Position numbers and translations under genes: made by a program. A DNA stretch of 38,215 bases. Origin: Acidovorax sp. (GTDB lineage: Bacteria > Pseudomonadota > Gammaproteobacteria > Burkholderiales > Burkholderiaceae_C). This document shows, piece after piece, positions 15,380-26,188 of this stretch (positions within the stretch are counted from its first letter, which is position 1; every line of letters begins with the position of its first letter). The stretch lies in assembly GCF_022763525.1 (NCBI RefSeq), contig NZ_JALEGG010000239.1:1-38215 (forward strand). Direction: 5' to 3'. Under the pieces are notes generated by a model that did not search any database, had not been told where the DNA came from, and saw only the letters and a list, made by a program, of their open reading frames with translations.

Positions 15380-15407
15380 CTTGAAAAGCGCCGGCCCCTC
15401 CTCACAT
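15380..15407 (+). promoter_or_regulatory. Sigma-32 (heat shock) type promoter of clpB
   Basis: CTTGAAA (15380-15386), 13-base spacer, then CCTCACAT (15400-15407), close to the sigma-32 consensus CTTGAAA-N11-16-CCCCATnT. It lies 27 bases before the clpB ATG, which leaves a short leader carrying the ribosome binding site GGAGG (15419-15423). RpoH control of clpB is established in proteobacteria. Confidence 0.7.
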
Positions 15408-15433
15408 GAGACGCAATCGGAGGACATTCACCC

Positions 15434-18049
<2,616 letters not shown>

Positions 18050-18089
18050 TGGAGGCTTGGCTCATCGGTCTGTGAAGGAGAGGTAGCGT

Positions 18090-18458
18090 TTGAATGATTT
18101 CATTGCCGCAGTGTTGCGCCTGGCCCTGCGCGTCCTGGTGGTAGCTATGGGGCTGGTGGTGTTCCTGAGCCTGCTGGTGGCCGTGCTGGTCCTGGGCGCC
18201 GTGTGGGCGCTGCGCGCGGCTTGGGCGCGCCTCACGGGCCGGCCTGCTACGCCCTGGGTGATGCGGGTCGATCCGCGCACGGGTTTTCGCACCGTGTTCA
18301 GCTCCAGCCAGCGCTGGTCGCAGGCGGCCCATCGTTCAGGCGGGGCTGGGGCGGCCGGTGACGGCGCTGAAGCGGGCGAGCCGGCCGCGTCGCGCCGCGG
18401 CGGCGTGCTGCCGGGCGCAGCCGATGTGACCGACGTGGAAGCCCGCGAGGTTCGTTAA
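18090..18458 (+). CDS. Small membrane protein of unknown function downstream of clpB
   Basis: A 122-residue protein starting at a TTG with AAGGAG nine bases upstream; the nearest ATG, four bases on, is in another frame, so the ribosome binding site decides the start. Residues 4-40 (FIAAVLRLALRVLVVAMGLV onward) form one long or two short transmembrane helices. The rest is a soluble Ala/Gly/Arg-rich tail with WVMRVDPRTGFRTVFSSSQRW. No family is recognised. It starts 40 bases after the clpB stop, so it may share its heat-shock transcript. Its stop codon coincides with the first bases of the large palindrome at 18457. Confidence 0.65.
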   Translation: MNDFIAAVLRLALRVLVVAMGLVVFLSLLVAVLVLGAVWALRAAWARLTGRPATPWVMRVDPRTGFRTVFSSSQRWSQAAHRSGGAGAAGDGAEAGEPAASRRGGVLPGAADVTDVEAREVR

Positions 18459-18622
18459 GGATGGCCTGCATAACCCTCGCGAGTCCGTGGTAGTGCGGAT
18501 CGGGATGGGCCGCAAGGCGTCATTTCGCAGCCAATAGCCCGGCTATTGGCAAGAAAAGCAACGCAGCGGACCGCCCGAGGCCGCGCTATCACGGACCGCA
18601 GGGAGTTATGCAGGACATCCTT
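18457..18622. repeat. 166-bp near-palindromic element (MITE-like)
   Basis: The whole stretch folds on itself about position 18540. The outer 33 bases (18457-18489 and 18590-18622) pair at 25 of 33 positions, beginning AAGGATG and including CCTGCATAAC and TCCGTG on both sides. The pairing continues inwards through TAGTGCGG / TAGCGCGG. The centre (18530-18550) is a perfect palindrome, GCCAATAGCC-C-GGCTATTGGC. There is no open frame with protein character. It looks like a MITE or extended repeat. Between here and 18755 nothing else is seen. Confidence 0.75.
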
Positions 18623-18754
18623 GAATTTGAAGCGCACCCAACCCCCCGAGAGCCGCGCACAACACGCTGCTGGGCCGGTAAAAGTACGCAACAGCGTAGC
18701 CTGGCTGACATCCGCGGCGCGGCCCGTCAACGGCGTCTTCTATGATCCCCCACC

Positions 18755-20194
18755 ATGATGCCTGCCGAAATCCACGCCCTGTTTGATCTGCAATACCGCG
18801 CCAGCCGCGAGCACGTGGACGTGCCCCTGCTGGTGCGTCGCGAACGCCTGCTGCGCATGCGCAAGCTGCTGGACGAGCATGGCCCGGTGCTGGCGGCGGC
18901 GGTGCAGGCCGACTTTGGCATGCGCTCGCCGCGACTCACCGAGGTGGCGGACTTCTTCGTGCTGCGCACACTGCTGTCGCATACCCTCAAGCACCTGGCT
19001 GGCTGGATGAAGCCGCGCCGGGTGCGCACCCCCATCTTTCTGCAGCCGGCCAGCGGCTTCATCCACCGCCAGCCGCTGGGTGTGGTGGGTGTGATCGCGC
19101 CCTGGAATTACCCGGTGCAGCTGGCGCTGGCCCCGGCCATTACCGCGCTGGCGGCAGGCAACCGCGTGATGCTCAAGCCCAGCGAGCTCACCCCCCACAC
19201 CTCGGCCCAACTGGCCTTGCTGGTGGCGCAGTTCTTTTCACCCGACGAATTCAGCGTGGTGCAGGGCGATGCCAACCTGTCGGCACTGTTCGCCTCGCTG
19301 CCGTTTGACCACCTGGTGTTCACCGGCTCCACCGCCGTGGGTCGCAAGGTGGCGCAGGCGGCGGCGCAAAACCTCACCCCGACCACGCTGGAGCTGGGCG
19401 GCAAGTCGCCCTGCATCATCGACGGCCAGTGCGACATGCAGGATGCGGCGCTCAAGATCGCCCACGGCAAGCTGCTCAACGCGGGGCAGACCTGCATCGC
19501 GCCCGACTATGTGCTGCTGCCGCGAGGCCGCGAGGGCGAGTTTGCCCAGGCTTACCGCACCGCGGTGCAGCGGCTGTTCCCCACCGTCGAGGGCAACGCT
19601 GACTACGCCTCCATCATCACGCCGCGCCACCATGCGCGCCTGCGCACCATGCTGCAGCAGGCCCAGACGCAGGGTGCCGAAGTGCTCACCATCGACCCCA
19701 CCGAGGGCAAGCCTGCACCCGCCACCATGGGCACGCTGGGCGACGGCGCCAGCCGCCAGATGCTGCCCACGCTGGTGTTTGGCGCCACGTCGCAGATGCA
19801 GCTCATGCAAGAAGAGATCTTCGGCCCCATCCTGCCGGTGATTTCGTACGAGCGGCTGGACGATGCCATTGCACACATCAATGCGGGGCCGCGCCCGTTG
19901 GCTCTGTACTGGTTCGGCCAGAGCGAGGCGGTGCGTGACGATGTGCTGCGGCGCACGGTGAGCGGCGGCGTGACGGTGAACGACACGCTGATGCACATCG
20001 CGCACGACAACCTGCCTTTCGGCGGCGTGGGGGACAGCGGCTGGGGTGCCTACCACGGTGAACAGGGCTTTGTGCGCTTTTGCCACCAGAAATCGGTGCT
20101 GGTGCAATCCCGCTGGTCGGCAGGCAGCCTGTTCTACCCGCCCTACGGAGCCAGGTTCGACCAGGTCATGGGGCTGCTGCGGCGCTGGCTGTAG
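18755..20194 (+). CDS. Aldehyde dehydrogenase, coniferyl aldehyde dehydrogenase-like
   Basis: A 479-residue NAD(P)-dependent aldehyde dehydrogenase. Motifs are the NAD site IAPWNYPVQLALAPAITALAAG, then FTGSTAVGRKVAQAAA, the catalytic glutamate in TLELGGKSP and the nucleophilic cysteine in NAGQTCIAPDY. The C-terminal half has EEIFGPILPVISYERLDDAI and INDTLMHIAHDNLPFGGVG-like sequence (VNDTLMHIAHDNLPFGGVGD). The sequence, including the FLQPASGFIHRQPLGVVGVI region, is closest to the coniferyl aldehyde dehydrogenase (CalB) group, which oxidises aromatic and fatty aldehydes; the real substrate is not shown. Two ATG codons at 18755 and 18758 are equally possible. Its 3' end overlaps the minus-strand histidine kinase gene by 29 bases. 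Confidence 0.93.
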   Translation: MMPAEIHALFDLQYRASREHVDVPLLVRRERLLRMRKLLDEHGPVLAAAVQADFGMRSPRLTEVADFFVLRTLLSHTLKHLAGWMKPRRVRTPIFLQPASGFIHRQPLGVVGVIAPWNYPVQLALAPAITALAAGNRVMLKPSELTPHTSAQLALLVAQFFSPDEFSVVQGDANLSALFASLPFDHLVFTGSTAVGRKVAQAAAQNLTPTTLELGGKSPCIIDGQCDMQDAALKIAHGKLLNAGQTCIAPDYVLLPRGREGEFAQAYRTAVQRLFPTVEGNADYASIITPRHHARLRTMLQQAQTQGAEVLTIDPTEGKPAPATMGTLGDGASRQMLPTLVFGATSQMQLMQEEIFGPILPVISYERLDDAIAHINAGPRPLALYWFGQSEAVRDDVLRRTVSGGVTVNDTLMHIAHDNLPFGGVGDSGWGAYHGEQGFVRFCHQKSVLVQSRWSAGSLFYPPYGARFDQVMGLLRRWL

Positions 20195-22010
20195 GCGCTG
20201 CGCCCGCGGCGGCGTTGGTGAGCTGCACCATGGCGTCGCGCAACTGGCCGGTGGACACGGGCTTATGCAGCAGCAGCGCCGAGGTGGACTGCGCATCGCG
20301 CAGGCGCTGCGGGGAGGTGTCGCCCGTCATGATGATGGCGGGCACGGGCGTGCCGAGGTAGGCCCGCAGGGCCTCCAGCACCTGCTTTCCGGTTTCCTCG
20401 TGCCGCAGACGGAAGTCCGTGATGATGAGGTCGGGTGTCAGATCCTCCAGGCATTCGAGCGCGTCGGCGCTGGATTCTGCAGTGATGCACACGCAGCCCC
20501 AGCTTTGCAGCAAGGATTGCATGCCCATGCGCACGGCCTCGTCGTCGTCGATGGCCAGCACTTTGAGGCCTGCCAGGCTGCGGCCATCGGGCGCCGGGGC
20601 CGTGTCGTCCTGCAGCGCGCCCTGCCAGCGGTCCAGCCACAGGCGGAACACCGAGCCCCGCCCCGGCTGCGAGCGCACTTCCACCGAGGTGTGCATTTCG
20701 CGCGCCAGCCGTTGCACGATGGCCAGCCCCAGGCCCAGGCCCTTGCGGCGGTCGCGCTCCGGATTGCCCAGCTGGTGGAACTCCTTGAAGATGTTGTCCC
20801 ACTCGCCGCGCGGGATGCCCGGCCCCGTGTCCCACACCTCCAGCGCCAGTCGCTTGCCGCGCGTGCGGCACGCGATCAGCACGCCGCCCTGGCGGGTGTA
20901 GCGCAGGGCGTTGGAGATGAAGTTGTGCATCACCAGTCCAACCAGTGAGCGGTCTGCAAAAGCGGCTGCCGAGGTCTCCCGCGTGCGGTAGACCAGCCCG
21001 GCCGTGTCGGCCTGCGCGCCGAACTCCTGCTCCAGCGCCGTGAGCAGCGGCTGTACCGCGAAGGCATCGGGGCGCACCTTGACCACGCCCGCTTCCAGGC
21101 GCGAGTAGTCCAGCAGGGTGGTCAGCATCTCGGCCGCGGCGCCCGAGGCAGCGTGCGCATGGCCCAGCACCGTGCGCTGGTGGTCGTTCAGCGGGCTGCG
21201 TTGCAGCGATTCCAGGAAGAGGCCCATCGCGTGCAGGGGCTGCCGCAGGTCGTGGCTGGCGGCCGCCAGGAACCGGGACTTGTCGCGGTCGGCCTGCTCG
21301 GCGGCTTCCTGCGCGGCCAACGCGCGTTGGGATTCTTCGCGCAACTGGCTGACGAGCCGGTCGTTCTCGAGCTTGAGGGCAATGCTGCGCCGGGTGGCGC
21401 GGTCGGCCGTGCGCGCCTGCATGCAGGTGAGCGCGTAGTACACGCTGGTGAGGAGCAGCGCGGGCCACTTTACCGGTCCTCCCCCCAGCGCCACGGCCAG
21501 CATCACCCCGCCAATGGCGCAGGTGAGGTAGGTGACATAGGCGCGGAACAGGGGTGCGCCCAGGCCCAGCGCCCCGGACGACACCGTGCTGATGATGCCG
21601 ATGGCGTAAATCACGCTCTCTGGCGTACCCCAGCGCAGCACCACATAGCCCAGGCTGCCCCAGCTGAGCCCCATGGCTGCCATGCAGGCAAACAGCTTGC
21701 GCGCGGCATGCGTCACGTCGCCCTGGCCCGGTGCGATGGTGCGAAGGGTCAGGTACACCAGGGCCACGACCAGCGTGTGCGATAGCAGCCACACCGTGAT
21801 GGCCTGCACCTCGACCACGCGCACCATGATCCACAGCGTGCCCAGCGCCGTGGCCAGCGACGCCAGCAGCGTCATGGGGAAGTTGTGGCGCAGCAGCGCG
21901 ACCTGTTCGCGCAGCACCTCATCGTGTTCGCGCACCGGCCCGCCGACGGCGGCGCCTACCACGTCGTCGTCAGCGGGCTGCGTGCTGGGCGGTGCGTCAG
22001 AGGGGACCAT
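20166..22010 (-). CDS. Hybrid sensor histidine kinase with receiver domain
   Basis: A 614-residue membrane sensor kinase. Residues ~44-195 form about six transmembrane helices with no large periplasmic loop, so it probably senses within the membrane. A short coiled coil follows. The phosphorylated histidine is His253 (AAASHDLRQPLHAMGLFLES), then the ATPase N-box HNFISNALRYT, WDTGPGIP and GLGLGLAIVQRL. A C-terminal receiver domain has acidic IDDDE, phospho-acceptor Asp532 (IITDFRLR) and Lys583. It starts at the ATG complement of 22010; the longer frame upstream overlaps the response regulator gene and is not protein-like. It overlaps the response regulator by 14 bases. The pair is a two-component system. 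Confidence 0.92.
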   Translation of the reverse strand: MVPSDAPPSTQPADDDVVGAAVGGPVREHDEVLREQVALLRHNFPMTLLASLATALGTLWIMVRVVEVQAITVWLLSHTLVVALVYLTLRTIAPGQGDVTHAARKLFACMAAMGLSWGSLGYVVLRWGTPESVIYAIGIISTVSSGALGLGAPLFRAYVTYLTCAIGGVMLAVALGGGPVKWPALLLTSVYYALTCMQARTADRATRRSIALKLENDRLVSQLREESQRALAAQEAAEQADRDKSRFLAAASHDLRQPLHAMGLFLESLQRSPLNDHQRTVLGHAHAASGAAAEMLTTLLDYSRLEAGVVKVRPDAFAVQPLLTALEQEFGAQADTAGLVYRTRETSAAAFADRSLVGLVMHNFISNALRYTRQGGVLIACRTRGKRLALEVWDTGPGIPRGEWDNIFKEFHQLGNPERDRRKGLGLGLAIVQRLAREMHTSVEVRSQPGRGSVFRLWLDRWQGALQDDTAPAPDGRSLAGLKVLAIDDDEAVRMGMQSLLQSWGCVCITAESSADALECLEDLTPDLIITDFRLRHEETGKQVLEALRAYLGTPVPAIIMTGDTSPQRLRDAQSTSALLLHKPVSTGQLRDAMVQLTNAAAGAAPTASAAAAP

Positions 22011-22632
22011 GGAGCTGCGGAGTGGACAGCCCCAGGCGCTGCGCCGCGAGCAGGGCGGCACTCCGGCTGTTGACGCCCAGCTGGGCAAAGATGGCCGCAA
22101 CGTGCACCCGCACGGTGTTCTCGCTCTGGCCCTGGTCACGCGCGATCACCTTGTTCGGCTTGCCTGCGCACAGGAGCGTCAGCACGTCGAGCTGGCGCGC
22201 GGTCAGCGACGGCACGGCCGGGCCGGGGATGGTGGCGCTGTTGCCGCTGTTCGGTGGAAAACACGGCTGGCCTGCCAACGCGCAGGTGATGGCCTCAAGA
22301 ATGTCTTGTGCACTGGCCGATTTGGGCAGGAAACCGTCGGCGCCCCGGACGCGGGCTTCATGGATCGCGTCCGGCGCCACGCTGGCCGACACCAGCACGA
22401 CGCGCGCTCTGGGGCATGCTTGGCGCAGCAGGCGTAGCCCGTCCAGGCCGCTCATGCCAGGCATCTGGATATCCAGCAGCACCAGGTCGGCGTCCTCCAG
22501 CCGCAACGCGCAGGCTTCGGCAATGGAGCCTGCCTCGGCAATCGTTCCCACGCCGGGGTGGTCTTGCACGATCAGGCGCAGCCCCGTGCGGAACAGGTTG
22601 TGGTCGTCCACGAGCAAAAGGCGGGCAGTCAT
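21997..22632 (-). CDS. LuxR/NarL-type response regulator
   Basis: A 211-residue response regulator. The receiver domain starts MTARLLLVDDHNLFRTGLRL with phospho-acceptor Asp54 (ADLVLLDIQMPGMSG) and Lys in GFLPKSAS. The C-terminal LuxR-type helix-turn-helix reads LTARQLDVLTLLCAGKPNKVI and continues ENTVRVHVAAIFAQLGVNSR. It is the NarL/FixJ class that dimerises on DNA when phosphorylated. The ATG at 22632 fits; the frame upstream adds nothing conserved. Its end overlaps the kinase gene by 14 bases, so they are cotranslated. It diverges from the gene at 22792 across 159 bases, which makes that gene a likely target. Confidence 0.94.
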   Translation of the reverse strand: MTARLLLVDDHNLFRTGLRLIVQDHPGVGTIAEAGSIAEACALRLEDADLVLLDIQMPGMSGLDGLRLLRQACPRARVVLVSASVAPDAIHEARVRGADGFLPKSASAQDILEAITCALAGQPCFPPNSGNSATIPGPAVPSLTARQLDVLTLLCAGKPNKVIARDQGQSENTVRVHVAAIFAQLGVNSRSAALLAAQRLGLSTPQLHGPL

Positions 22633-22669
22633 GCAGCAAGTATTGCGCACAACGCGGCGTGCAGAGCTA

Positions 22670-22688
22670 GTCCATTTGTGCGATGGAC
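22670..22688. promoter_or_regulatory. Inverted repeat in the divergent intergenic region
   Basis: A perfect 6-bp inverted repeat GTCCAT-TTGTGCG-ATGGAC. It lies between the response regulator start (22632) and the divergent gene start (22792), where a NarL-type regulator could bind. Whether it is the operator is guesswork. Confidence 0.35.
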
Positions 22689-22791
22689 GCACGTGGAGCC
22701 CGTTTCTAGACTTCCGTCAAGCATTGAATGCCACGTCCTGTGTACGCAATGCGCCGCAAAACTTGCCACTACCGTATTCAAAGGGATTTTC

Positions 22792-23376
22792 ATGACTGCG
22801 AATGCCTCTCCTTCTGGTTCCGCCGGTTCTCCGCAACCCCTTCGGCTTGACGATGAACGCCCGCACGCCGCCGCGCTGTCCGGTGGTGGCAATGGCCTGG
22901 GCGGCAACACGGTGGCGCGCATCGTCGAGGAGAACTGCCCGGGCATGCTGGCATCTGCAGGCGTGATGATCGAGCGGCTGGATGCGCAGGCCGGCACCTG
23001 GCAGTTTTCCATTGACCAAGGGCAGACCTGGCGCGCCATCCGGACCGATCTGATCAACCGGCCAGGCAATCTGGGGCTGGCGCTGGATCGGGATGCGCGG
23101 CTGCGGGTGCTGCCGTTCTCCGGCCACCGGGTCACCGGCGCACGCGTGGCATTCCACACCGTGCAGCGCAGCCATGGGCCTGGCAACGGGAGCTACCGGC
23201 CCTACGCGGGCGATGACCGGGAAGACGGGTCGCGGACAGTCACGCTGGTGCTGGCGCTCGCTGCCATCAACGGTGCCCCGCCAGCGGTGCATGTGCCGCG
23301 CCCGCGCAACAAGCGTGCCGTTGCGCGGCGCGCCCCGCTGGCCGCTTCGCTCACCGGATCGATGGCATTGGCCTGA
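22792..23376 (+). CDS. Small protein resembling one repeat domain of giant adhesins
   Basis: A 194-residue protein. After a Ser/Pro/Gly-rich start, residues ~38-160 carry GNTVARIVEENCPGMLASAG, then GVMIERLDAQAGTWQFSIDQ, GQTWRAI, LDRDARLRVLPF, and VAFHTVQRSHGPGNGSYRP. The order GxW(Q/Y)xSxDGGxTW, then (A/D)xxRhRFxP, then hxFxxxD is that of the beta-sandwich repeats in very long RTX or VCBS-type adhesins. Such domains normally occur in many copies with a secretion signal; here there is one copy, no N-terminal signal peptide, and a basic C-terminus (RPRNKRAVARRAP). It diverges from the two-component genes. The family match is from pattern memory; function unknown. Confidence 0.6.
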   Translation: MTANASPSGSAGSPQPLRLDDERPHAAALSGGGNGLGGNTVARIVEENCPGMLASAGVMIERLDAQAGTWQFSIDQGQTWRAIRTDLINRPGNLGLALDRDARLRVLPFSGHRVTGARVAFHTVQRSHGPGNGSYRPYAGDDREDGSRTVTLVLALAAINGAPPAVHVPRPRNKRAVARRAPLAASLTGSMALA

Positions 23377-23548
23377 CGCGGGGCACGGCCCTGCGACGGT
23401 TGCGATGGCCTGCCTTGGCGGTGGGCCGCAGTGGCGCGGGGGGCGTCGGAACGCTCGCAGACGGGGTGGCGGGCAGGGGCAAAAACGGTTTGCGGCGACA
23501 ATGCCGGTCCTTTCGTTTTTTCTTTCCCTGTTTTCGTTCGGTTTTTCC

Positions 23549-24073
23549 ATGTCCAGTATCCAGGTTCGTCCCGCCACGCTTCGCGATGCCAAAGCCATTG
23601 CCCAGGTCCACACCGCCTCTGCCCAAGAGGCCTACAAGGGGTTGGTGCCAGACGAGCAGTTGAAATCCATGTCCTCTGTCGAGAAGCGCCAGGCCTACTG
23701 GCGCGAAGCCATCGAATACTGCGAGCCCCAGGTGCAGGTGGCGGTGGACGGCGAGAAAATCGTCGGCTTTGTGGGCTACGACCGCTCACGCGATGAAAAG
23801 TCCCGTCCCACGACGGGCGAGATCTGGGCCATCTATGCGGCCCCCACCCATTGGAACCAAGGCGTGGGCCTGGCCCTGTGGGATGCCGCACGCGACGGCC
23901 TTCAGGAAGAAGGCTGCACCAATGTGACCGCCTGGGTGCCGCTGCGCAATGAGCGCGCACTGCGCTTTCATGAACTGGCGGGCTTCAAGCGCGAACTCTC
24001 CACGGCCAAGACGGCAGTGATCGGCGGCGTGAAGATTGAAGAAGTGCGGCTGAAGCGGCCGATTAGTGCATGA
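23549..24073 (+). CDS. GNAT family N-acetyltransferase
   Basis: A 174-residue acetyltransferase. It starts MSSIQVRPATLRDAKAIAQVH, with KIVGFVGYDRS and GEIWAIYAAPTHWNQGVGLALWDAARDGL (acetyl-CoA binding Q-x-G-x-G/A equivalent QGVGLAL), then VPLRNERALRFHELAGFKRE. It is a complete GNAT fold acting on an unknown amine. The ATG at 23549 has a pyrimidine-rich upstream stretch and no clear ribosome binding site. It stands between a two-component region and a methyltransferase on the same strand, 175 bases from either gene. Confidence 0.92.
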   Translation: MSSIQVRPATLRDAKAIAQVHTASAQEAYKGLVPDEQLKSMSSVEKRQAYWREAIEYCEPQVQVAVDGEKIVGFVGYDRSRDEKSRPTTGEIWAIYAAPTHWNQGVGLALWDAARDGLQEEGCTNVTAWVPLRNERALRFHELAGFKRELSTAKTAVIGGVKIEEVRLKRPISA

Positions 24074-24090
24074 GGCATCCTCTGAGTCGC

Positions 24091-24133
24091 CTGCGGCGCC
24101 GTCCTCATCTCCTTCGGGAAGGGGACGCCGCAG
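24091..24133. repeat. GC-rich hairpin in the GNAT-methyltransferase gap
   Basis: CTGCGGCG (24091-24098) pairs with CGCCGCAG (24126-24133), with an inner CCTTCGGGAAGG stem. There is no T run, so it is not a standard terminator. It resembles GC-rich intergenic sequences I have seen in related genomes. The 24074-24239 gap holds no gene. Confidence 0.35.
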
Positions 24134-24239
24134 TGCGGCGGGGCGGCCCTTGCGCGGGGGCGCTGGTGGCGTCTGCGCCAGCCTCCACGACTTTCGGCAA
24201 TTTCCGGCGTAGCGCTTCTCGGGGCGCCAGCCAACCCCA

Positions 24240-25388
24240 ATGATCCACTGGACCCAAGAAGGCCAGGCCCAGCAAGCGCTGTGGCGCTCGGAGAGTGGCG
24301 CGTCCGCTCCGCGCCGGGTCGAAGTCGTGGACGACACCCTGTCCGCTGACGCGGCCTACCGCATGGCGTGCGAGGGCACGGGGCTGCTGTGGCAGGGTGA
24401 TTTCCAGAACGCGCGCCACCTGCTGCAGGCGCTCATGCGCCGGGTGGACCGGAAGCCGCGCAAGTCGGCTGCGAAGGCGACGCAGAAGCTGGCATCTGCC
24501 ACGCCGGCGGAGGCTTTTCACCTGCACCGTCAGGCGCAGGCGCAGCGCGCGCGGGTGTTGGCATCGGTGCTCATTCCACTGGAGGGCGACTATGGCATCG
24601 GCCTGCGCCGGGCGCCGGACTGGCGCTTGGCGTGCACCGAGGCCTGGGGCCCGGCCACGGGCGAGCGTACCGTGGCTACGCTGCGCGAACTGCTGGGCCT
24701 GGTGGGCGCGCACGAATGGCGCAAAAAGGGCGTGGAAGTGCCCGCGCTGGGCGCCCCTCCGAACAACCGCATTCACCCGCACTACGGCGTGTTTTCGCCT
24801 GTGCGGGGCGAATACGTGGAGTTGGTGGCGAATGCGCCGTTGCCCGGCAAGGCGCTGGCCTTTGACATTGGCGTGGGCACCGGGGTGCTGTCTGCGGTGC
24901 TGGTGCGCCGCGGCGTGCAGCGCGTGGTGGCGACCGACCAGGACCCCAGGGCGCTGGCATGCGCGCAGGACAACCTGCGGCGCCTGGGCGTGCTGCCTAA
25001 GGTCGAGCTCCTGCAGGCAGACCTGTTTCCGCCAGGCCGTGCCCCGCTCGTGGTCTGCAACCCGCCATGGCTGCCCGCTCGTGCGAGCTCGCCCATCGAA
25101 CATGCCGTGTACGACGAGGGCAGCCGCATGCTGCGCGGGTTTCTGTCCGGTCTGGCCGAGCACTTGGCACCCGGGGGCGAGGGCTGGCTCATCCTGTCCG
25201 ATCTGGCCGAGCATCTCGCGCTGCGCCCGCGCGCGCAGCTGCTGCAGTGGATTGCCGAGGCAGGCTTGCAAGTGCTGGGCCGGCATGACGTGAAACCGCG
25301 CCATGCCAAGGCAACGGATGCGTCAGACCCGTTGCATGCCGCGCGTGCGGCGGAAGTCACATCGTTGTGGCGTCTGGGCGTAGCCTGA
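24240..25388 (+). CDS. Class I SAM-dependent methyltransferase
   Basis: A 382-residue protein with a C-terminal Rossmann methyltransferase domain: motif I LAFDIGVGTGVLSAVLVRRG, then VVATDQDPRALACAQDN, and motif IV VVCNPPWLPARA. The NPPW motif is that of enzymes methylating amide nitrogens of protein glutamine or adenine or guanine bases in RNA or DNA (PrmC/RsmC-like). The first ~200 residues contain GTGLLWQGDFQNARHLLQALMRR and GVFSPVRGEYVELV; the latter resembles the small motif before the catalytic domain of such enzymes. The substrate cannot be told from sequence. It ends 38 bases before the convergent gene at 25427. Confidence 0.88.
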   Translation: MIHWTQEGQAQQALWRSESGASAPRRVEVVDDTLSADAAYRMACEGTGLLWQGDFQNARHLLQALMRRVDRKPRKSAAKATQKLASATPAEAFHLHRQAQAQRARVLASVLIPLEGDYGIGLRRAPDWRLACTEAWGPATGERTVATLRELLGLVGAHEWRKKGVEVPALGAPPNNRIHPHYGVFSPVRGEYVELVANAPLPGKALAFDIGVGTGVLSAVLVRRGVQRVVATDQDPRALACAQDNLRRLGVLPKVELLQADLFPPGRAPLVVCNPPWLPARASSPIEHAVYDEGSRMLRGFLSGLAEHLAPGGEGWLILSDLAEHLALRPRAQLLQWIAEAGLQVLGRHDVKPRHAKATDASDPLHAARAAEVTSLWRLGVA

Positions 25389-25426
25389 CTGCGTAAGGGG
25401 TCGCGCCGCCGGTGCCGCCCAGCTGT

Positions 25427-25954
25427 TCAGCTGGTCAGCACGGTGGATGTTTCGAGCGGGAGCAACTGCTCGAACTTCTCGCGCAGGCTTGCCGCACGAT
25501 CACCGCCGGCTGCCAAGGCAACTTCCTCGAACATGGCTTCGCCCACGTCCAGCATGCTGGCGCGGTCCTTCGCGGCGCGCAGCGCGTTGCGGAATTGCTC
25601 GGCCAGCTCAGGGCTTCGTCGGGCGAACAGGCGTTCGCAGGTGTCAAACAGGTACATCCGGGCGCCTGCCAGTGAGCGCAGCGTTTCTCCGGGCTCGGGG
25701 CGCTGGACCGATGGTGCGCGGGATGACGCCTGGCCCGGCGCGCCCGCTGCGCCACCGGGTGTTGCGGGGCCCGTCAGGTAGCCCTGACGCATGAGGTTCT
25801 CGACGATCTGTGCGCCGATGCCGTTGTACATGGCCTGCAGGTCGGACAGCGGTTTGCCGTCGACCAGCAACAGCAGGGAACGCTCGCGCAGGCTCAGTGT
25901 GCGCACGCCGGGCGAGAGTTCCAGGCGGGCTTTTTCCGTCTTTTGCAGCAGCAT
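25427..25954 (-). CDS. Conserved protein of unknown function
   Basis: A 175-residue cytoplasmic protein starting MLLQKTEKARLELSPGVRTLSLRER with a ribosome binding site GGAG seven bases upstream. It reads LLLVDGKPLSDLQAMYNGIGAQIVENLMRQGYL, which resembles a winged-helix-like segment, then a Pro/Gly linker, then helical RSLAGARMYLFDTCERLFARRSPELAEQFRNAL and EAMFEEVALA. I recall proteins like this in Comamonadaceae as hypothetical. It faces the methyltransferase gene tail-to-tail and runs away from dusC. Confidence 0.7.
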   Translation of the reverse strand: MLLQKTEKARLELSPGVRTLSLRERSLLLLVDGKPLSDLQAMYNGIGAQIVENLMRQGYLTGPATPGGAAGAPGQASSRAPSVQRPEPGETLRSLAGARMYLFDTCERLFARRSPELAEQFRNALRAAKDRASMLDVGEAMFEEVALAAGGDRAASLREKFEQLLPLETSTVLTS

Positions 25955-26083
25955 GGGTGTCTCCGTCACGGGGGAATGCCAGCCATTGGAGCAAGCCGCC
26001 GTGACGCTGTGATGACCCGCTGCCGCACAATGCCGTCTGGCATCTTGCCCCTTTCGGATGGCAAATGCGGTGTTTGCTATTAA

Positions 26084-26134
26084 AAACATAGCTGTCTGCG
26101 CTTGTATATCAAGCGCTGCCGACCATTTTTTTTT
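26084..26134. repeat. Dispersed palindromic repeat, copy D
   Basis: ATAGCTGTCTGCGCTTG, TATAT loop, CAAGCGC (core 26098-26116), then CCGACCATTTTTTTTT. The core matches copy A. It sits just upstream of dusC, between the divergent genes at 25427 and 26189. Confidence 0.65.
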
Positions 26135-26188
26135 CAGGTGAACTGGCTGCCTGCGCTGCGGCGCTCGCGCATCCCACCCGCTCATGCG

